From Sulfurimonas sp. (GTDB taxonomy: Bacteria; Campylobacterota; Campylobacteria; Campylobacterales; Sulfurimonadaceae): a stretch of 38,239 nucleotides of DNA. The stretch is from positions 1-38,239 of the forward strand of contig JALSLR010000087.1 in the NCBI GenBank assembly GCA_026988245.1, given 5' to 3'. The position numbers and the translations under genes were made by a program. Of the stretch, positions 8,379 through 15,821 are shown one piece after another. Below the pieces are notes generated by a model. That model ran no database searches. It was not told the origin of the DNA and saw only the letters and a list, made by a program, of their open reading frames with translations. Each line of letters begins with the position of its first letter. Within the stretch, counting starts at the first letter, position 1.

Positions 8379-8384
8379 TAAAAT
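8379..8384 (+). promoter_or_regulatory. -10 box of the J-domain gene (candidate leaderless promoter)
   Basis: TAAAAT followed by 6 nt (TCACTT) and the ATG at 8391, with no Shine-Dalgarno upstream. It lies just outside the mobile element, so the element did not supply it. Confidence 0.4.
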
Positions 8385-8390
8385 TCACTT

Positions 8391-8861
8391 ATGAAAAAAT
8401 TAATTGGTTTATCCCTTATAGCTTTTGGTATATTTTTAGAGATTACATGGCTTGGTATATGTTTTGGTACGGTTATTATAGGTATTCTTCTTTTGATTTT
8501 TGCTCCAGGTATTCTTTTCTTTCCGTTTAACTTTTTTTTAGTATTAGGCTTGTCGGTTATGCGTGGCCAATCGTATAAAAATTCATATCAATTTAAATAT
8601 AATGAATTTAATTATAAGCAACAAAATTATTCAAATCCTCAGCAAACTTCAAGTAGTAAAGTAGATGAATACTATAAAACATTAGAATCAACAAGGGGTG
8701 ATAGTTTAGAGAGTATAAAAAAGAATTATAGACGTTTAATAAAAGAGTACCATTATGATTCTATTGCGAGTAAGGACCTTCCTGATGAGATGGTGAAATT
8801 TGCACAGGTAAAAACACAAGAACTCAATGAAGCGTATAACGAGATTAAAAAACTTTTTTAA
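8391..8861 (+). CDS. Membrane-anchored J-domain-like protein with HYD in place of HPD
   Basis: 156 residues. Residues 1-55 form two close hydrophobic segments, then a Gln/Asn/Tyr-rich linker (60-90), then a C-terminal J-domain: YYKTLESTRGDSLESIKKNY, RRLIKEY, and AQVKTQELNEAYNEIKK. J-domains stimulate the ATPase of DnaK (Hsp70) through an HPD tripeptide between helices II and III. Here that tripeptide is H121-Y122-D123 (codons CAT TAT GAT), so the Pro is lost. The protein may have lost DnaK stimulation and act only as a scaffold. Its stop codon overlaps that of the convergent fapA-type gene by 4 nt. Confidence 0.75.
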   Translation: MKKLIGLSLIAFGIFLEITWLGICFGTVIIGILLLIFAPGILFFPFNFFLVLGLSVMRGQSYKNSYQFKYNEFNYKQQNYSNPQQTSSSKVDEYYKTLESTRGDSLESIKKNYRRLIKEYHYDSIASKDLPDEMVKFAQVKTQELNEAYNEIKKLF

Positions 8862-10711
8862 TCCTCAGTACACTTATTGATAATTTTGAGAATGCCATCT
8901 TCGTCTTTGATAAGCTGAAATACTTTTTTATTCATAGTTGCATTTATATTGAGTTCTATTTTTCTATCTGGTTTTGTGAGTATGTACTTAATGTGATTAA
9001 ACCCATTGAGAGGTTCTTCTAGTAAGAGTTTAGAATTCATTACATCAAGCGAACAAGAGGATAGTTTTGTATAAAGTTCATCATATTGAGTTTTCTTAAA
9101 CTTGACATCTTCTTGTATCTTTTTGTAGTGCACGTTCATTACCCTACATAGTTTATACTTATCAATAAGAATCGAAGATATTTTGACTCCATGTGCTTTA
9201 CTTTTTAGGATAGAATCTTTGATTTTTTTGCATGGTTCTAGATTTTTTTTAACTTTTATAGTAATGATCTTATATTTTTCAATTAATGTATTGAGCTCAT
9301 TTTTTAGTTGTTTTAAATAATCCTCTTGATTGTCTTCGTTATTATCTAAACCACTATTTGCAGATGCATGAAAAATAAATTTATTTTCTTCACCTCTTGT
9401 TCTGCTAATCTCTATGTACTCAGAAGCTTCTAAAACTACATAGGAACCAAGAACTTTTATCTTGATTGTTTTGGCTTTAATTTTACCACTCATAGCATGT
9501 TCAATTAGGACATTGTCAGCTATAACTTCACCACCTTGCAGTGTTTTAATATTTACTGAACGAGCAATTATTTTACCTTTATGTGTACCAAGTTGGGCAT
9601 CTACACATTGAATAAGTGATGAAGCATGAGTTTGACCGCTTATCGATACATTCCTTGCTTCTATCTCTGTGCTTGGACCTATACTTCCATCTGTAGATAA
9701 ATTTTGAACTCTAACTTTCATCCCTTTTTCTATGGCATCTTCTAGTGGGTCATCTTTTACTATGTTTATAGATATTTCTGTTTCTAAGTCAGTGTCAATC
9801 GTACCTGTAGTTTTAAAAGAAATTTCATCAATATCAATAGAGTTTGAGACATTATAGTTTTCTCCATCTCTGATGAGATAACCACTTTTAGTTGCTAAAT
9901 ATTTGATGTTTTGAAAACTGTCTTGTATCTCTATATTATCATTGACGTCAAACTCAGGTTTAGCATCTAAGTTGACTATTTCGACTTCTATGAGTTTTCC
10001 TCGACAGTCCCTACCATGTTTACCCTGTTTTGGTTTTGAAAACTCAAATAACTCTTCACCTTCTATGCAACTCATCAAATAATTTCTATCAGAGTAATCT
10101 ATCTTTGCATTCTCATCTTCTTCTTTCTTTGCTTCAATTGTCATGAGTATTTCTGCTTGAATTGATTCTAGTTCTCGTAAACCTTGGGAAATTAAAATTT
10201 TTTTATCTTCTTTAAAGGTAATGGTTTTTATTTGCTGAAGAACATCTATAAGGACTTTCAAAGACTCCTTGTAGTTGACATCAAAGAGTTGAAGCATCAC
10301 GCTAGAACGTAGTTGTTGTTCAACGATATAATTTGAAAAGTCCTGTTCTAAATCATCATAATAACTTAGCGAAGAACCTTTTTTTATGATGAGATTTACT
10401 GTTGTAGCTTTATCTTCAAACTCTATTTCACAGTTCATTCTAGCAAAGGGGTAATTATCGTATTGTGAGCGTATGGTTACATCATACTCTTGTTGAAATT
10501 CTATGTCTGGATCTCTTAGAATCTCTTCTTGTGTATATTTTTGAAAATCTTCATAAGATATTTCTATAAACTCTGTATTGGCATCTTTTACAAAAGTACG
10601 AATAGCTGTAACATTAATATAGAGACTAGAAGATGGTACAGCATTTTGTGTAGATATACGTAAAATTTCTCTTGCAACATTGTTTGTTGTGATACTTACA
10701 GGATTAATCAT
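8858..10711 (-). CDS. FapA family protein (DUF342)
   Basis: 617 residues, cytoplasmic. The order fits FapA/DUF342 proteins: a variable N-terminal part, the conserved beta core with VNLIIKKGSSLSYYDD, GKHGRDCRGKLIEV and LATKSGYLIRDGENYNVS, a right-handed beta-helix rich in Val, Ile and Gly (about residues 330-430, for example IEARNVSISGQTHASSLIQC), then a long coiled coil from about 460. In Vibrio vulnificus FapA affects flagellar assembly and polar localisation; the role in this lineage is unknown. It starts 13 nt after trpA with no good ribosome binding site, so its translation probably depends on trpA. It is the third gene of an HPt-trpA-FapA operon. Confidence 0.8.
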   Translation of the reverse strand: MINPVSITTNNVAREILRISTQNAVPSSSLYINVTAIRTFVKDANTEFIEISYEDFQKYTQEEILRDPDIEFQQEYDVTIRSQYDNYPFARMNCEIEFEDKATTVNLIIKKGSSLSYYDDLEQDFSNYIVEQQLRSSVMLQLFDVNYKESLKVLIDVLQQIKTITFKEDKKILISQGLRELESIQAEILMTIEAKKEEDENAKIDYSDRNYLMSCIEGEELFEFSKPKQGKHGRDCRGKLIEVEIVNLDAKPEFDVNDNIEIQDSFQNIKYLATKSGYLIRDGENYNVSNSIDIDEISFKTTGTIDTDLETEISINIVKDDPLEDAIEKGMKVRVQNLSTDGSIGPSTEIEARNVSISGQTHASSLIQCVDAQLGTHKGKIIARSVNIKTLQGGEVIADNVLIEHAMSGKIKAKTIKIKVLGSYVVLEASEYIEISRTRGEENKFIFHASANSGLDNNEDNQEDYLKQLKNELNTLIEKYKIITIKVKKNLEPCKKIKDSILKSKAHGVKISSILIDKYKLCRVMNVHYKKIQEDVKFKKTQYDELYTKLSSCSLDVMNSKLLLEEPLNGFNHIKYILTKPDRKIELNINATMNKKVFQLIKDEDGILKIINKCTED

Positions 10712-10724
10712 TTAAGTAGTATAC

Positions 10725-11465
10725 CTAATAGTTGATTTTATCTTTTATAACTTTTGCTAATTCTACACATTTAGAAATTTTCTGATTGTAGTTCAGTGCA
10801 TCTTGAAGCAATATATCTATAAAGGCACTCCCTACTATTACACCATCAGCCCCTTTGACCTTGTCTCTTGCAGTCTTTTCGTTTACTCCAAAACCTACGT
10901 AAACTGGGGTGTTAGTATATTGTTTTATATTTGCTAAAAATGGTTGTAAGTCTTCTGCCTTTCCTGAACCGGTTATACCCGTATACGCGACCATATAGAT
11001 AAATTTTTGTGCTTCGCTGACAACTGTTTTTATGCGTGCATCTCCATCTGTCGGTGCAACAAAAGAGATGTTGGCAATCTCATTTGAATGAAACAGTTCT
11101 TTATATCGAAGTGCTTCTTCATGAGGTAAATCAGGGATAATCATCCCCTTAAGTTGAAGCTCTTTAGCAAGTGGTAAAAGTTTTTGCATATTTTGTTGGT
11201 AAAAAGAATTAAAGTAACCCATCCATAGAGTGTCAACTTTTGGAGCTACCGCTTGAGTTATCTCTAAAAGATGTTTAAATTTAAAACCAAGCTCTAATGC
11301 TTTGTGATTTGCTTTTTCTATGAGTGGACCATCTGCTACTGGGTCAGAAAAGGCAACACCTAGTTCTAGCGAATCTACACCACTCTCACCTAATGCTAAT
11401 GCAAGGTCTATACTAAAAGATTTTTCAGGGTATCCTGATGTTATATAAGCTACTAATTTTTTCAA
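10725..11465 (-). CDS. trpA: Tryptophan synthase alpha subunit
   Basis: 246 residues, normal length or slightly short. TrpA cleaves indole-3-glycerol phosphate to indole and glyceraldehyde 3-phosphate, and passes indole to TrpB. The TIM-barrel motif LELGVAFSDPVADGP holds the catalytic Glu and Asp; GLRIPD-like GMIIPDLPHEEA and the phosphate-binding VGFGVNEKTA and DGVIVGSAFI are intact. It is separated from the other trp genes and sits between an HPt gene, with which it overlaps by 4 nt (ATGA), and a FapA-type gene. The overlap implies coupled translation. Confidence 0.96.
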   Translation of the reverse strand: MKKLVAYITSGYPEKSFSIDLALALGESGVDSLELGVAFSDPVADGPLIEKANHKALELGFKFKHLLEITQAVAPKVDTLWMGYFNSFYQQNMQKLLPLAKELQLKGMIIPDLPHEEALRYKELFHSNEIANISFVAPTDGDARIKTVVSEAQKFIYMVAYTGITGSGKAEDLQPFLANIKQYTNTPVYVGFGVNEKTARDKVKGADGVIVGSAFIDILLQDALNYNQKISKCVELAKVIKDKINY

Positions 11466-11869
11466 GTTTTATCATCCAAGTCTGGTAAATTAAGTAAGGA
11501 GTACTTTATGCGTGTTAAGTCATTATCTTCTCTAATGTCAGTTTGCCACTGAGCAAAAATATCACTGATTTCTAATAGCCAAGTAACTGTATGCTCACCT
11601 ATGACTTCATCTCTTTGTCTAAGCTCGTCTAAAAATTCTTCAACAAATTGAGCAAGTCTATTCATTTGAGTGATTTTAAGATAACCTGACGCTGATTTGA
11701 TGTTGTGAAATACACGAAAAAGTTCATCTGTACTTCGTTTGTACAAAGTCTCTTTTGACAAATCTAATATCATAACTTCCATACTCTCAATCATCATACT
11801 ATAGTGGTCATAAAATTCATCCACTATCTCATAATCGAATTCAGCATCTAAGTTAGTCCTTATGCCCAT
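11462..11869 (-). CDS. Stand-alone histidine phosphotransfer (HPt) domain protein
   Basis: 135 residues, a single all-helical HPt domain. The phosphorylation site is His55 in FHNIKSASGYL, with the usual Lys three residues later and small residues after it. HPt proteins relay phosphate between response-regulator domains in multi-step phosphorelays. No hybrid kinase is adjacent, so its partner is elsewhere. GGAGAA upstream supports the start. It heads an operon with trpA and a FapA-type gene and is divergent from panB. Confidence 0.85.
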   Translation of the reverse strand: MGIRTNLDAEFDYEIVDEFYDHYSMMIESMEVMILDLSKETLYKRSTDELFRVFHNIKSASGYLKITQMNRLAQFVEEFLDELRQRDEVIGEHTVTWLLEISDIFAQWQTDIREDNDLTRIKYSLLNLPDLDDKT

Positions 11870-11911
11870 AAAGAAATTCTCCTATTTAATGTAATTGTAT
11901 CAGTTTTTAGT

Positions 11912-11917
11912 TAAAAT
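11912..11917 (+). promoter_or_regulatory. -10 box of panB (candidate leaderless promoter)
   Basis: TAAAAT followed by 6 nt (ACTTTT) and the ATG at 11924. No Shine-Dalgarno is present in the preceding 30 nt. Confidence 0.45.
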
Positions 11918-11923
11918 ACTTTT

Positions 11924-12715
11924 ATGAATAAAAAAATGACGATAACCTCAATACAAAAAGCAAAAGGTGTAGTGCCAATAGTGATGCTAACAGCGTATGA
12001 TGCTTTGTTTGCAAAACTTCTCGAAGATAGTGCAGATATGATATTAGTAGGAGATTCTCTCAATATGAGTTTTGCCGGAAAAGATGATACTCTAAGTGCA
12101 ACTATTGAGCAGATGATATATCATACAAATGCAGTTTGCCTAGGCGCTAAAAATACTTTTATAGTTTGTGATATGCCTTTTGGAACCTACACTACAAAAG
12201 AGGTAGCCTTAAAAAATTCCATAAAAATTTTTCAAGAAACTCGCGCTGATTGTGTAAAAATTGAAGGGGGACAAGATAAGTCCCATATTGTAGAACATTT
12301 AGTTAACAATGGTATCGCTGTATGTGGTCATATTGGACTGCTTCCTCAATCTGTAAGAGGTGAAGGTGGATACAAGGTCAAAGGAAAGAACGAAGAAGAT
12401 AGAACCTCTCTTTTAGATGATGCTAAGGCTATACAAAATGCAGGTGCATTTTGTATAGTTGTAGAAGGTGTAAAAGCTGATGTTGCTAAAGAAATAGCAC
12501 AAAACGTAAAAATCCCTGTGATTGGGATAGGTGCCGGAGTAGATGTAGATGGACAGGTTTTAGTGTTTTCTGACATGTTAGGACTCTTTGAAGCTTTTAC
12601 GCCTAAGTTTGTAAAAAAATACATTGACGGAGCCACTGTAGTGAAAAATGCATTTGCAAATTATGCAGATGAAGTTAAAAATAAAAAATTCCCTACTCAA
12701 GAGCATACATACTAG
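11924..12715 (+). CDS. panB: 3-methyl-2-oxobutanoate hydroxymethyltransferase
   Basis: 263 residues, the normal length. PanB transfers a hydroxymethyl group from 5,10-methylene-tetrahydrofolate to ketoisovalerate, the first step of pantothenate synthesis. Seen: VMLTAYDALFAKLLEDSADM, MILVGDSLNM (metal-binding Asp), VKIEGG, GHIGLLPQS and PVIGIGAGVDVDGQVLV with the closing DMLGLFE, all family signatures. It is followed with no gap by ruvB, whose ATG begins right after the panB stop codon. Its promoter suggests a leaderless mRNA. Confidence 0.97.
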   Translation: MNKKMTITSIQKAKGVVPIVMLTAYDALFAKLLEDSADMILVGDSLNMSFAGKDDTLSATIEQMIYHTNAVCLGAKNTFIVCDMPFGTYTTKEVALKNSIKIFQETRADCVKIEGGQDKSHIVEHLVNNGIAVCGHIGLLPQSVRGEGGYKVKGKNEEDRTSLLDDAKAIQNAGAFCIVVEGVKADVAKEIAQNVKIPVIGIGAGVDVDGQVLVFSDMLGLFEAFTPKFVKKYIDGATVVKNAFANYADEVKNKKFPTQEHTY

Positions 12716-13729
12716 ATGGAACGTATAGTAGAGATAGAAACATTTAATGTTGATGAAGAAAGTTCAGAAGTTACTCTCCGTCCAGATGCTTGGAATGAAT
12801 ATATTGGGCAGGAACAAATCAAGAAAAATCTTGGGGTGTTTATTGAAGCAAGTAAGAAAAGAGATGAAGCCTTAGATCATGTTCTTTTTTATGGACCGCC
12901 TGGGCTTGGTAAGACTACCCTAGCCCTTATCATTGCGAATGAGATGAATGCAAATATAAAAGTAACAGCTGCACCCATGATAGAAAAAAGTGGAGATTTA
13001 GCTGCCTTACTTACTAACTTAGAAGAGGGGGATATTCTTTTTATAGATGAGATTCATCGACTGTCCCCTGCAGTAGAAGAGATTTTATACTCCTCTATGG
13101 AAGATTTTCGTATAGATATCATTATCGGGAGTGGGCCAGCCGCTCAAACTGTTAAAATCGATCTGCCAAGGTTTACTCTTATTGGAGCGACAACAAGAGC
13201 AGGGATGCTCTCAAACCCTTTACGAGATAGGTTCGGAATGAGTTTCCGTATGAACTTTTACTCTTCGGAAGAGTTAGCCGAAATCATAATACAAGCTTCA
13301 TCAAAATTAGACAAAAAAATCATTAAAGAAGCCTCTTATGAAATAGCAAAAAGAAGTAGAGGGACCCCTCGTATAGCTCTACGAATTTTAAGAAGAGTAC
13401 GAGATTTTGCTGATGTGGCAGATGAAGTAGATATAGAACATGAACGAACAAAATTTGCACTTGAAGAGTTGGGTATAAATTCTTTCGGCTTTGATGAGAT
13501 GGACATAAGACTTTTAAAACTCTTAGCATCAGCAAAGGGTAGGGCTATGGGACTTAGTACGATAGCAGCATCACTCAGTGAAGATGAGGGTACAGTTGAA
13601 GATGTTCTTGAACCATATCTTTTAGCGAATGGTTATTTAGAACGGACAGCTAAAGGTCGTAAAGCAACAAGAGCAACATATGATGTCCTTAATATGGACT
13701 GGGTAAGCGATGAAGGGGCACTATTTTAA
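12716..13729 (+). CDS. ruvB: Holliday junction branch migration helicase RuvB
   Basis: 337 residues, normal. RuvB forms hexameric rings that, with RuvA, drive branch migration of Holliday junctions. Walker [13 protein letters not shown] around 59-70, Walker [10 protein letters not shown] near 105, sensor 1 [18 protein letters not shown], the arginine finger in [19 protein letters not shown], and a C-terminal winged helix ([20 protein letters not shown]) are all present. The start is the ATG directly after the panB stop. Its own stop overlaps the ATG of a 26-codon reading frame (TAATG). Confidence 0.98.
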   Translation: MERIVEIETFNVDEESSEVTLRPDAWNEYIGQEQIKKNLGVFIEASKKRDEALDHVLFYGPPGLGKTTLALIIANEMNANIKVTAAPMIEKSGDLAALLTNLEEGDILFIDEIHRLSPAVEEILYSSMEDFRIDIIIGSGPAAQTVKIDLPRFTLIGATTRAGMLSNPLRDRFGMSFRMNFYSSEELAEIIIQASSKLDKKIIKEASYEIAKRSRGTPRIALRILRRVRDFADVADEVDIEHERTKFALEELGINSFGFDEMDIRLLKLLASAKGRAMGLSTIAASLSEDEGTVEDVLEPYLLANGYLERTAKGRKATRATYDVLNMDWVSDEGALF

Positions 13730-13809
13730 TGAAATCTAAAAAAATCTATCTCTTCTTCGGGCTAAATTTTATAAATAAAATTTGCTCCAGCAAAGGATTT
13801 TTTCTATGA
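13729..13809 (+). CDS. 26-codon linking reading frame between ruvB and the permease (tentative)
   Basis: ATG at 13729 overlaps the ruvB stop as TAATG, and its TGA (13807-13809) overlaps the permease ATG as ATGA. The product would start [14 protein letters not shown]. Its first 12 bases (ATGAAATCTAAA) repeat exactly at the permease start (13806-13817), so it may be a by-product of a local duplication around the hairpin motif at 13747-13800. Whether it is translated is unknown; it could couple ruvB and permease translation. Confidence 0.3.
   Translation: MKSKKIYLFFGLNFINKICSSKGFFL
13747..13800 (+). repeat. Hairpin leader motif, copy A
   Basis: TATCTCTTCTTCGGGCT, then an 8-bp perfect stem (13764-13771 with 13776-13783, loop TAAA), then TTTGCTC and CAAAGGATTT. 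AAAGGA within it (13792-13797) is the ribosome binding site of the permease. A second copy with the same flanks and a different, still fully paired stem is at 27217-27270. Confidence 0.55.
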
Positions 13810-14852
13810 AATCTAAATATTTTATACTTATTCTTTTTGCAGTATCGCTTTACTGGATGTATCTGCTTTATACGCCTTTTATCTTAGCTATGACTATTGC
13901 AGCACTTTTAAGTATTAGTACGGCAAATATTGATGCATATTTTGTTAAAATATTTCGCTCTAAGCTGATAGCTGCGTCATTATCAAGTTTTTTAATGGCT
14001 AGTTTGTTTTTTGCTCCGCTTGGATATTTTTTAACAACGCTAACAATTATGCTTAACGATATTGATAAAGAAACCTTTGATATGGTTTTAATGTATTTGA
14101 AAAACATGGCTCTCAATCCACCGCAATCCTTAGAATTTTTAAAACCATTTATCATAGATCAGCTTAAGTATTTAGATATTAATAGTTTTACCTCGTATAT
14201 ATTATCTATTACTGGGACTATCGGGGCATTTAGTGCATCTTTTTTAAAAAATGCTATATTGATTGTTGTCTTTTATTTTTTTGCGCAATACAATGGAAAA
14301 AAAGTTGTCGAATTTTTACAAAGAGTGATTCAAATATCTCAAACGCAATCGATTCAACTGGTTAATGAGCTAACCTCTGTTATGAGTGTAGTTTTTTACT
14401 CGATTTTAGCGACTGCAACTTTTGAAGGTGTTTTATTTGGTATCGCAATATCTTATATGGGATATAATGGTCTTCTCTTTGGCATTATGTATGGGTTTGC
14501 ATCATTAATCCCTGTAGTTGGTGGTATAGTGATGTGGTTACCATTTATGTTATGGGAATTTTCGGTTGGTTCAACAGCAAGTGCTATTTTTATAGCCCTT
14601 TACTCTATTGTAGTTATCTCAATAATTGCTGATACTTTTGTTAAACCACTTATTATTAAGGATATTAACAATAGGTTGCTTAAAGCTGAAGATACCCGTA
14701 TTCACGAGATAGTTATATTTTTTGCAATCATTGCGGGACTTTCTACCTTTGGTTTTTGGGGGATGATTTTAGGCCCTGCAATTACTGCATTTTTCTTAAC
14801 AATATTAAAACTTTTTGAGGCATATAATAATATAGAGGTGCCCTATAATTAA
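13806..14852 (+). CDS. AI-2E family (UPF0118) membrane transporter
   Basis: 348 residues from the ATG at 13806, chosen because AAAGGA lies 8 nt upstream; an upstream TTG would add 8 unlikely residues. Seven or eight membrane helices are visible, arranged as in the UPF0118/AI-2E exporter family: two N-terminal helices, a soluble stretch around 85-135, then the conserved GLLFGIMYGFASLIPVVGGI and the C-terminal FGFWGMILGPAITAFF. Members export autoinducer-2 or act as Na+/H+ antiporters; the substrate here is unknown. The last codons resemble the end of the mobile element (14817-14843). It overlaps the convergent acyltransferase stop by 4 nt. Confidence 0.88.
   Translation: MKSKYFILILFAVSLYWMYLLYTPFILAMTIAALLSISTANIDAYFVKIFRSKLIAASLSSFLMASLFFAPLGYFLTTLTIMLNDIDKETFDMVLMYLKNMALNPPQSLEFLKPFIIDQLKYLDINSFTSYILSITGTIGAFSASFLKNAILIVVFYFFAQYNGKKVVEFLQRVIQISQTQSIQLVNELTSVMSVVFYSILATATFEGVLFGIAISYMGYNGLLFGIMYGFASLIPVVGGIVMWLPFMLWEFSVGSTASAIFIALYSIVVISIIADTFVKPLIIKDINNRLLKAEDTRIHEIVIFFAIIAGLSTFGFWGMILGPAITAFFLTILKLFEAYNNIEVPYN
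14817..14843 (+). repeat. Possible decayed end of the MITE-like element inside the permease gene
   Basis: GAGGCATATAA, 6 nt, then AGAGGTGCCC. The intact element end at 8321-8350 reads CTGAGGATATAA, 8 nt, then AGAGGTGCCC, and both are followed by (T)ATAATTAA. The match forms the last codons and stop of the permease gene. Chance similarity is possible. Confidence 0.3.
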
Positions 14853-15736
14853 TTTTGGTAAATTTCTGGTTTGTCACTCTTCCATCGACGATGTAACCAA
14901 AACCAAAACTTAGGTTCATTAGTAATGAGCTCTGTAAGCCAATCAGCTTGTAGTTGTGTAGCTTTTAGTATATCAGCTTCTTCATCATCAGTTTTCTCTA
15001 CTGGTATCTCATCAAACAACATAAGTGTATAGTTCTCTTCATCATCAGTTCTGATGGTTACAGGTATAATCGCCGCATCAAATTTTCTCGCTAAATAAGC
15101 TGCCGTAGAGGTTTGACGAATAGGTTTTCCCATGAAATTGACAAGGATTCCCTCTTTTGGATTCATATTTGTGTCTATTAGTAGGCCACTTGCTTTACCT
15201 TTTTTTATTAATCTAATGAGTGGCTTAATTACGTTTGATTTTTCTAAATTTGTATTTCCAAAGGAAGCTCTTGCATCTAGTAGCCATTGCTCATATTGTT
15301 GGTTTTTTAGTTTTTTATATACAGCAGCTAAGGGTTCAACTAGCGCACCAAGAGATGCACCTCCAAGCTCCCAAGAACAATAATGCGTAGTGACATAAAT
15401 AACTGCACGTCCTTGTGTATGAACTTTGTCTACTGCCTCTTTATTTTGAACAGTTACTTTCTTTTGAAGCTCTTCAATATTCATGTGGCGGAGTTCCATA
15501 AGGTGCAAAAAGTTATACATAAGATTTTTAAATGAGTATCGTATGATTGCATCTATTTTATTATCATCTAGTTTACTATCAAAAGCATAATGAAGATTTT
15601 GATATGCAATATTTCTGTACTTTTTTGATAGTAAATAGCCTAGCTTTCCTAAGAAAGAAAAAAAAGATTTTCTAACCCTCTTTGGTAAAAGCATTAAGAG
15701 TTTTTCTAAAAATAAAAAGAGGTAATAACCAATCAT
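14849..15736 (-). CDS. Lipid A biosynthesis acyltransferase (LpxL/HtrB family)
   Basis: 295 residues. An N-terminal membrane anchor is followed by the catalytic HX4E motif H118-Y-C-S-W-E123 and later motifs of the LpxL/LpxM acyltransferases, including DTNMNPKEGILVNFMGKP and AYLARKFDAAIIPV. These enzymes add secondary acyl chains to Kdo-lipid A at the inner face of the inner membrane. C. jejuni calls its homologue HtrB or WaaM; I cannot say which acyl position this one modifies, so no symbol is given. The start is backed by AAAGGA, and a -10 TATAAT is at 15763-15758. No other LPS gene is near. Confidence 0.88.
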   Translation of the reverse strand: MIGYYLFLFLEKLLMLLPKRVRKSFFSFLGKLGYLLSKKYRNIAYQNLHYAFDSKLDDNKIDAIIRYSFKNLMYNFLHLMELRHMNIEELQKKVTVQNKEAVDKVHTQGRAVIYVTTHYCSWELGGASLGALVEPLAAVYKKLKNQQYEQWLLDARASFGNTNLEKSNVIKPLIRLIKKGKASGLLIDTNMNPKEGILVNFMGKPIRQTSTAAYLARKFDAAIIPVTIRTDDEENYTLMLFDEIPVEKTDDEEADILKATQLQADWLTELITNEPKFWFWLHRRWKSDKPEIYQN

Positions 15737-15757
15737 TGAAATCCTTTGTGTAATCTA

Positions 15758-15763
15758 ATTATA
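15758..15763 (-). promoter_or_regulatory. -10 box of the lipid A acyltransferase gene
   Basis: TATAAT on the minus strand (GATATAATTAG), 21 nt before the start codon at 15736, with AAAGGA between. It is divergent from the promoter at 15791. Confidence 0.5.
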
Positions 15764-15790
15764 TCTTAGCCTTTGTAAATAGCCTTTTGC

Positions 15791-15796
15791 TATAAT
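15791..15796 (+). promoter_or_regulatory. -10 box of the pglG-like/his gene cluster
   Basis: TATAAT in TGCTATAATTAG (extended TGn form), 25 nt before the ATG at 15822. Confidence 0.6.
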
Positions 15797-15821
15797 TAGA
15801 CAATTGAAAAAAAGGGAAAAG

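Noticed and set aside
12346-12636. Minus-strand frames of 70-120 codons inside panB, hisA, ftsH and pglG-neighbour genes.
   Set aside because: They are Ser/Pro-rich shadows of strongly conserved genes on the plus strand, a pattern caused by codon bias.
13747-13800. Identification of the hairpin motif with a known riboswitch (preQ1, fluoride, cyclic di-GMP).
   Set aside because: The conserved bases of those riboswitches are not present, so only a generic structured motif is claimed.
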